Shown piece after piece: positions 1-4,279 of a stretch of 6,487 bases of DNA. A model generated the notes under the pieces. The model did no database searches. It had not been told where the DNA came from and saw nothing but the letters and a program-made list of their open reading frames with translations. Each line of letters starts with the position of its first letter. The stretch's first letter is position 1. Origin of the DNA: Nitrososphaerales archaeon TH5893 (GTDB lineage: Archaea; Thermoproteota; Nitrososphaeria; Nitrososphaerales; Nitrososphaeraceae); assembly GCA_014523685.1 (NCBI GenBank), contig JAATVT010000151.1, positions 1 to 6,487 on the forward strand, in the 5' to 3' direction. A program made the position numbers and the translations under genes.

Positions 1-108
1 ATCTTTATCTGCACTAGCCGGTGGTTCATCTTTATCTGCACTAGCCGGTGGTTCATCTTTATCTGCACTAGCCGGTGGTTCATCTTTATCTGCACTAGCC
101 GGTGGTTG
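1..108. repeat. Perfect 27-bp tandem repeat, four copies, in the TRAM gene
   Basis: Units at 1-27, 28-54, 55-81 and 82-108 are identical except for the last base of the fourth (C to G, changing Glu to Gln in the protein). Each unit begins ATCTTTATCTGCACTAGCC and encodes nine residues (EPPASADKD) on the minus strand without breaking the frame. The array touches base 1, so the true copy number may be higher. Identity at silent positions too points to recent duplication by slippage or unequal recombination rather than old repeats kept by selection. Confidence 0.95.
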
Positions 109-465
109 ATCGATATTTTTCTCCTCAGTTTCTGCACCAGCTTCCGCAATTTCTGCAGTCGCGTAACCCCTTCCAACCTTGGTTATTCTTATCCTGACAT
201 TATCTCCAACCTTGGTTCCAGTGACAAAAATTACTAAGCCTTCAACTTTAGCAACTCCAGCATCCCCCCTTTTGCTCATTGATTCTATCCTTACGTCAAA
301 CTCTTCTCCAACCCTTACAGGCGATGGTCTAAAGGGTCTTGGTCCTCCAAAGCCCCCGCGACCCCTGGATCCGTAGCCACCATAATCTCTTTGCTGTCTA
401 TATCCTCCAGAACTCCTACCTTCACCAAAACTTCCTTCACTAGAACCTGAATCTATATCTTCCAA
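1..465 (-). CDS. TRAM-domain RNA-binding protein with Gly/Arg-rich N-terminus and repeat tail (3' partial)
   Basis: Probable single-TRAM RNA-binding protein. Stand-alone archaeal TRAM proteins are small OB-like beta-barrel proteins, some acting as RNA chaperones. Read on the minus strand from TTG at 465, residues 1-48 are low complexity and rich in Gly, Arg, Tyr and Ser (RDYGGYGSRGRGGFGG), like an RGG-type disordered RNA-binding arm. Residues about 49-106 match TRAM: PVRVGEEFDVRIESM, then GVAKVEGLVIFVTG, TKVGDNVRIRITKVGRGYA. Residues 107-119 are an acidic linker. Residues 120-155 are four copies of [E/Q]PPASADKD, and the frame is still open at base 1, so the C-terminus is missing. There is no in-frame ATG before the domain: the frame is closed by TGA at 474-472 and the only conventional start is TTG at 465. 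An ATA at 456-454 lies about 27 bases from a TATA-like box. The domain call is firm; the start is not. Confidence 0.8.
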   Translation of the reverse strand, partial: MEDIDSGSSEGSFGEGRSSGGYRQQRDYGGYGSRGRGGFGGPRPFRPSPVRVGEEFDVRIESMSKRGDAGVAKVEGLVIFVTGTKVGDNVRIRITKVGRGYATAEIAEAGAETEEKNIDQPPASADKDEPPASADKDEPPASADKDEPPASADKD

Positions 466-639
466 ACTTTCTCAGTGATTATTATAAATCAAAATACTAT
501 TTCAACTTTGGTATTAATCAGATTAGATTAGAGGAGAGAATGGTATAACGAAATCGAAACACTCTTTAAAGGTGAAATGCGAACGTACCAAAAACGTATT
601 CAGATATTAGCTTGCTGACTAGAATGCTCGTGTAATAAT
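466..639. other. Divergent intergenic region between TRAM and aCPSF1-like genes
   Basis: A 174-bp AT-rich spacer that must hold promoters for both directions. The minus-strand TATA-like box is at 479-488. For the plus strand the candidates are CTTTAAAG at 563-570, which would give a leader of roughly 45 bases before the ATG at 640, and a weaker GATATTAG at 603-610, which would give a near-leaderless message. There is no clear Shine-Dalgarno sequence before 640 or before the internal ATG at 685. A short direct repeat GATTAGATTAGA is visible near 521-532. No RNA gene is evident. Confidence 0.5.
479..488 (-). promoter_or_regulatory. TATA-like box for the TRAM gene
   Basis: Read on the minus strand the site is TTTATAATAA. 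Its centre is about 18 bases before the TTG at 465 and about 27 before the ATA at 456. In archaea, transcription usually starts about 25-27 bases downstream of the TATA centre, which would put the 5' end near 457, just inside the TTG-initiated frame. Either this is not the box used, or the start codon lies further in. A second AT-rich stretch at 490-500 is an alternative at about 30 bases from the TTG. Confidence 0.4.
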
Positions 640-2529
640 ATGCAACATAAATCATCCTACAATGGTCAGAATAATCAAAATATAATGGCCTCCATACTTC
701 AGAGTCTTCCCAGAGAATCAAGCCTCACAAAAATCGAATATGAGGGTCCTAACATTGCGCTATATTCTGATCATCCTGCATATCTTTTGGAACATAGCCA
801 GATCATATCCAACATGGTTAATACATTGAAAAAACGAATTGTCATTAGAACTGACGAATCTATCCGCAAACAAGAGAGTGATACTTTGGAAATGCTAATG
901 AACAATATTTCAAAAGAAATTAGAATTGATAACACATTCTTTGACCATGCGTTGGGAGAAGCGGTTATTTACGTTAAGAATCCGTTCGGACTTACTTCTG
1001 CTATTGAAGGTAATAACTACAAGATAGTCGAAGAAACCGGTTGGAAAATGAAATTCAGAAAAAAACCATCGAACATGCATGTTATGGAGTATATTCATAA
1101 AATTCTCTTCGCTTCCACTGACGAACGAATCCAGTTCTACAAGGATGTAGGTGAGCGGATCTTTAGATCAAAGTTAGATGACTCACCTGCCGAGGCCAGT
1201 ATTGTCACGCTGGGAGGATTTGCCGAAATGGGACGTTCTGCGATCTTACTATCGACACACGAAAGTAAGATTTTGCTTGACTGTGGACTAAATTTGTTTG
1301 CAAAAGAACCAATGGATATGCTACCTAGGATGGACATTTCAGGCATTGGGATTAACGATCTCGATGCTGTGGTCTTAAGTCAAGCTCACTTGTCTCACAG
1401 CGGTTCTTTACCTTTTCTTTTCAAGTACGGATATGATGGCCCAGTTTACTGTTCAGAACCAACCCTACCCCTCATGAATATGGAGCAGGACAATTATGTT
1501 AGAAATTTGGGCCGCGATGCAATGTATTCCTTTACAGATATTGAAAAGTTGGTTGTCCACACAATTCCTCTGAACTCTAACGTTGTAACAGACATTTCTC
1601 CTGATGTAAAACTAACTCTTACAAATTCGTCCCACATCTTAGGCTCTAGTATGATGCATCTACATATAGGAAATGGAGATCATAACATTGTTTACACAGG
1701 AGAAATGCGTTTCAGAGATTCAGTGCTATTCAACAAGCCCACCTCTAACTTTCCAAGAGTAGAAACCCTCATAATTGAGAGTACCTACGGTAATAAAGAG
1801 GATATATTTCCAGATTACGAGTTGTCAGTTCAACATTTTGTCGACAGCATAAATTCCGCTCTAACTAGCAGGGGAACAGTACTCATTCCAACCCCTCATA
1901 TTGGGCTAGCACAAGAAATCTCAATAATAATTGACAGGCACATTGGTTTGGGTAGAATTATTAAAGCAGATGTTCTGGTCGAGAAGGCTATCGCCGACGT
2001 TTCATCGATTTATGAAGTGTATTCCGATTATCTCTCAGGAGAAATGAATAATCGGGTAAATCAAGCCGAAAAAAATCCATTTCAGTCAAAGTACTTTACG
2101 ATTGTGGAATCATATCTCCTAGGTAGCGAACCGGCAATTATTATTTCTCCACTATTTACCAAGGACGGAGGACCAACACTTCATTATTTGAAACAGCTTT
2201 CTCAAAGACAGGAAAACAAGATTATTTTGACCTCATATCAAATGCCAGGAAGCATTGGAAGGTTTATTCAAGAAGGCGGAAGACAAATATCAATAGGCGG
2301 CCAGGAAATCGAATTAAATACCACGGTAGAAGTAATAGGAGGATTAGACGTTCATAGTGATTATGGTCAACTTATAAGTTTTGTGAGTAGACTCAAACAA
2401 AAACTAAGGCGTGTTTTGGTAAATCATGGTGAACGTTCTAGGGTACAGAACCTTGCGACTTCGATAAATAGAATGCTAAAGATACAAACCCAACATCCAT
2501 TGGTACTTGAAGCTATAAAATTGGTATGA
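640..2529 (+). CDS. aCPSF1-like KH/metallo-beta-lactamase/beta-CASP protein, probably catalytically inactive
   Basis: Paralogue of aCPSF1 (archaeal CPSF73-like, FttA), the archaeal endonuclease and termination factor. At 629 residues it has the full family length. Residues about 25-165 match the N-terminal KH region (KIEYEGPNIALYSDHP, KKRIVIRTDESI). Residues about 188-380 are the metallo-beta-lactamase part (VTLGGFAEMGRS, ILLDCG, FKYGYDGPVYCSEPT). The beta-CASP insertion follows and the C-terminal motifs end in a conserved-looking tail (LVLEAIKLV). Kept residues are His332 (SSHILGS), Glu380 (IIESTYG), His572 (DVHSD) and His596 (NHGE). The metal motif HxHxDH reads Q248-A-H250-L-S252-H253, so His1 and Asp are lost. 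The usual YTGD of motif 4 is YTGE (Glu355). The KH GxxG loop near residues 119-127 is also absent. Inference: a structural or regulatory partner rather than a nuclease. ATG at 640 gives the longest frame; ATG at 685 (MASILQSLP) is a credible alternative closer to the usual aCPSF1 N-terminus. Confidence 0.88.
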   Translation: MQHKSSYNGQNNQNIMASILQSLPRESSLTKIEYEGPNIALYSDHPAYLLEHSQIISNMVNTLKKRIVIRTDESIRKQESDTLEMLMNNISKEIRIDNTFFDHALGEAVIYVKNPFGLTSAIEGNNYKIVEETGWKMKFRKKPSNMHVMEYIHKILFASTDERIQFYKDVGERIFRSKLDDSPAEASIVTLGGFAEMGRSAILLSTHESKILLDCGLNLFAKEPMDMLPRMDISGIGINDLDAVVLSQAHLSHSGSLPFLFKYGYDGPVYCSEPTLPLMNMEQDNYVRNLGRDAMYSFTDIEKLVVHTIPLNSNVVTDISPDVKLTLTNSSHILGSSMMHLHIGNGDHNIVYTGEMRFRDSVLFNKPTSNFPRVETLIIESTYGNKEDIFPDYELSVQHFVDSINSALTSRGTVLIPTPHIGLAQEISIIIDRHIGLGRIIKADVLVEKAIADVSSIYEVYSDYLSGEMNNRVNQAEKNPFQSKYFTIVESYLLGSEPAIIISPLFTKDGGPTLHYLKQLSQRQENKIILTSYQMPGSIGRFIQEGGRQISIGGQEIELNTTVEVIGGLDVHSDYGQLISFVSRLKQKLRRVLVNHGERSRVQNLATSINRMLKIQTQHPLVLEAIKLV

Positions 2530-2624
2530 TAAGACTACATGTGAAACTCGCTACAAATTACCAAATAATAGATACCCTACAAATGGGGAAGTAATAAACA
2601 TTAAAGCCGCTACATGGGCCGTCT
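2530..2624. other. Convergent intergenic spacer, no clear terminator
   Basis: A 95-bp spacer between the 3' ends of the plus-strand aCPSF1-like gene and the minus-strand SepF gene. I see no strong hairpin and no long T-run in either direction; only short T-rich stretches occur on the minus strand after the SepF stop. Nothing else is recognisable in it. Confidence 0.5.
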
Positions 2625-2888
2625 TTATTCAATCCCTTTCCAAATCCTTACGCTTGATGGAGTGATAACCACACGTTCTTCCCCCAAGCGGGCTATATCT
2701 CCACCTGATGATTGTACATAGTTATAGAGATCTTCAATGGCCTTACGCAATTCTTCGACATCCTTATGCGCCAAGGGTGTAACTCGTAGAATTATTATCA
2801 TCTGTTTCTTGGCATCATTTTTGATGTTGGAAATATCGTTAATACTTTTCAGAGTAACTGCTTTTAGATATATTGGTGTCTTTTGCAT
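2625..2888 (-). CDS. sepF: SepF-like cell division protein (short archaeal form)
   Basis: An 87-residue protein of the archaeal SepF family (DUF552 fold), whose studied members dimerise, bind the FtsZ C-terminus and tether FtsZ to the membrane. Recognisable are the first strand and linker YLKAVTLKSINDISNIK (7-23), the core strand QMIIILRVTPLAHKDVEELRKAI (29-51), the SSGGDIARLGEERVVITP segment (60-77) containing the Gly-Gly turn, and a closing strand SVRIW (79-83). The protein starts almost directly at the core domain. The N-terminal amphipathic helix that anchors studied SepF proteins to the membrane is missing, and the frame upstream of ATG 2888 holds only 14 codons before a stop. GGAG lies seven bases before the ATG, and an AATTTAAAG box about 30 bases upstream could drive its own transcript. 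The fold assignment is good; the role in a lineage that divides mainly with Cdv proteins is uncertain. Confidence 0.8.
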   Translation of the reverse strand: MQKTPIYLKAVTLKSINDISNIKNDAKKQMIIILRVTPLAHKDVEELRKAIEDLYNYVQSSGGDIARLGEERVVITPSSVRIWKGIE

Positions 2889-2913
2889 GCATTCTCCATC
2901 TACTAACGAGTAC

Positions 2914-2921
2914 TTTAAATT
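2914..2921 (-). promoter_or_regulatory. TATA-like box for sepF
   Basis: On the minus strand the sequence is AATTTAAAG, with its centre about 29 bases before the ATG at 2888. This spacing would give a message with almost no leader. It lies in the 88-bp gap after the PP-loop gene, so sepF can be transcribed independently of its upstream neighbour. Confidence 0.5.
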
Positions 2922-2976
2922 GTGATTTTAAGCCAAATAGTTCTAGTGGTCAAAAGTCATTTACTGTCTTGTTGAT

Positions 2977-4029
2977 TTAGATTCTTAGCTTGACAATTTC
3001 TTCATCCCGTGCTGATGCCACATGTATTTCTTCTTCTTTGTTCTGAACTAAAGCTCTTACCCTGCATTTAACACCTTTAGGAGAATCAGAATATCGAAGT
3101 ACGATGCTAGAGGAGGCATACAACAGGGGTTCGTCAAGCATCTTGCCTCTCAACAAACATGTAGGGCCCACATAGTCTATGGCCTCTAATATAATATCAC
3201 CAGCCATGGACAAGCTCTTGATCTTTTCGTTCTCTTCCATATTGCGTCCTACGATTAATTTTGCATCAGATGAGATCCTGAAATGCCTCCCAAGCTTTAG
3301 CAATTCTACATCATTGAGGTTCGGAATATCAGGAGCATGTTCAAAAGAATCCTTGATTCTCTTTGAAAAAGCTGGATCAGTAAGCAAACATCCACCAGCC
3401 GAGTTAGGGGGATCTTCAATGTTAAAATGTTGGGCAAGCTTAAGCTGGTCTTTCCGAGATCTGCCTTTTATATTACCCAGATTTTCTCTAATTACACGGC
3501 AGTCTTTCTCGGCTTGAGTAGGTGCTAGGCATTGAGCAGAAAGCGGTCTCAGGACTTTGCCAGTAGTATCTGTTTCCTCTTCAATAATGCGCAGGGCGCG
3601 ACTATTTTGACTCATAGGCCTTTGAAATAAAACTTCTCCAGTAACTATAAAGTCTGCATTGATTTTTTCCATATGTTTTTTTGCTTCTCTATACATCATT
3701 GCTCTGCAATCAATGCATGGGTTCATTCCGGAGCCGTACCCATGTTTTGGGTTTTTTAACATCTTTAGATATTCATCGCCAAAGTAAACCGTCTTTAAGG
3801 GTATTCCAAGCTCAGCAGAGACCTTTTTCACTCTGTGTCCACATCCCTTTCCACAATCAAAGTCACAAAATGGTGTCTTAATTGCAATTGCCTCGACCTC
3901 AACCCCTTGCTCCATCATCATTCTTACTGCAAGGCTGCTATCCAATCCGCCTGAGAGTAAGGCTACTGCCTTCGTCTTTCTCTTTTCTAACTCATCTTTT
4001 ACGTTCTCTACCTGGTCCTTGCCTGGCAT
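2977..4029 (-). CDS. PP-loop tRNA thiouridylase-like protein with NFACT-R-like C-terminal domain
   Basis: A 350-residue ATP-pyrophosphatase of the ThiI/MnmA-related group that carries a C-terminal NFACT-R-like RNA-binding domain. It is probably a tRNA sulfur-transfer enzyme; the exact target base is unknown. The PP-loop SGGLDSS is at residues 26-32 and would adenylate the substrate. Downstream are GYGSGMNPCIDCRAMM (97-112) and TGEVLFQRPMSQ (130-141), both typical of this family. Cysteines at 105, 108 and 214 (CxxC plus SAGGC) resemble the three-Cys set that holds a [4Fe-4S] cluster in TtuA-type thiolases. A further CxxxCxxxC set sits at 55, 59 and 63. Residues about 246-300 (LGRHFRISSDAKLIVGRNMEENEKI, then GDIILEAIDYVGPTCLLRG) match the NFACT-R pattern. 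It lacks the THUMP and ferredoxin-like domains of true ThiI. A TATA-like box lies about 28 bases before ATG 4029, suggesting a leaderless message. Confidence 0.82.
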   Translation of the reverse strand: MPGKDQVENVKDELEKRKTKAVALLSGGLDSSLAVRMMMEQGVEVEAIAIKTPFCDFDCGKGCGHRVKKVSAELGIPLKTVYFGDEYLKMLKNPKHGYGSGMNPCIDCRAMMYREAKKHMEKINADFIVTGEVLFQRPMSQNSRALRIIEEETDTTGKVLRPLSAQCLAPTQAEKDCRVIRENLGNIKGRSRKDQLKLAQHFNIEDPPNSAGGCLLTDPAFSKRIKDSFEHAPDIPNLNDVELLKLGRHFRISSDAKLIVGRNMEENEKIKSLSMAGDIILEAIDYVGPTCLLRGKMLDEPLLYASSSIVLRYSDSPKGVKCRVRALVQNKEEEIHVASARDEEIVKLRI

Positions 4030-4051
4030 TGACTTATATGATAATTTTGAG

Positions 4052-4063
4052 CATATATTTATT
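4052..4063 (-). promoter_or_regulatory. TATA-like box for the PP-loop gene
   Basis: On the minus strand the stretch reads AAATAAATATATG, centred about 28 bases before the ATG at 4029, the spacing expected for a leaderless archaeal transcript. It shares the 76-bp divergent spacer 4030-4105 with the promoter of the small membrane protein gene. Confidence 0.5.
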
Positions 4064-4077
4064 TTAGGATAGAACGA

Positions 4078-4087
4078 TTATATTTAA
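4078..4087 (+). promoter_or_regulatory. TATA-like box for the small membrane protein and Lhr genes
   Basis: TTATATTTAA is centred about 24 bases before ATG 4106. There is no Shine-Dalgarno sequence between them, so the first message base probably falls at or next to the start codon. No other promoter-like element is evident before the helicase, which suggests the two plus-strand genes share this promoter. Confidence 0.5.
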
Positions 4088-4105
4088 TGGGAAAACGATA
4101 TTTCG

Positions 4106-4276
4106 ATGATGGTAGGAGAAATAATAACTAATTTTGAACTGTATGTTTGGATTGCTCTTGGATTATTTGTGGTTGGAATTCTAGCGGTTCTGGTATACGA
4201 TAATGGTACTACAGATTCCAAACTGAAGCAGCGGAAACAACAACACCAGTCTGAAACATCTTCTCAAAGTGATTGA
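4106..4276 (+). CDS. Small single-pass membrane protein, unknown function
   Basis: A 56-residue reading frame starting at the first of two consecutive ATG codons. Residues about 12-31 (LYVWIALGLFVVGILAVLVY) form one hydrophobic helix long enough to span a membrane. The tail, residues 32-56, is polar and basic then Gln/Ser-rich (DNGTTDSKLKQRKQQHQSE). I do not recognise a family. Support for it being real: a TATA-like box at the right distance, a membrane-helix/polar-tail pattern, and no other gene on either strand here. It ends with TGA directly followed by TAG, and the helicase frame continues in the same phase right after, so the two are probably cotranscribed. Confidence 0.6.
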   Translation: MMVGEIITNFELYVWIALGLFVVGILAVLVYDNGTTDSKLKQRKQQHQSETSSQSD

Positions 4277-4279
4277 TAG

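Noticed and set aside
1..108. CRISPR array
   Set aside because: The 27-bp units are head-to-tail with no spacers and stay in frame within a coding region.
179..376. Plus-strand open frame of 65 codons
   Set aside because: It is the antisense of the TRAM coding region, whose domain match is clear; the proline-rich product mirrors Gly-rich codons on the other strand.
577..618. Possible 13-codon upstream frame preceded by GGTGA
   Set aside because: The motif is only two bases from the ATG, and the nearest TATA-like box predicts transcription starting downstream of this ATG.
910..1346. Two minus-strand open frames within the aCPSF1-like gene
   Set aside because: Both lie inside a full-length, recognisable plus-strand gene and their products resemble nothing known.
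640..2529. Active aCPSF1/FttA nuclease
   Set aside because: Three independent metal-site positions are changed (Gln248, Ser252, Glu355), which is too many for sequencing errors and not compatible with the usual two-zinc site.
2737..2925. Plus-strand open frame of 62 codons over sepF
   Set aside because: Shadow of the sepF gene, which has the conserved protein pattern on the minus strand.
3179..4067. Three plus-strand open frames over the PP-loop gene
   Set aside because: All overlap the minus-strand gene with intact PP-loop and family motifs; no independent support.
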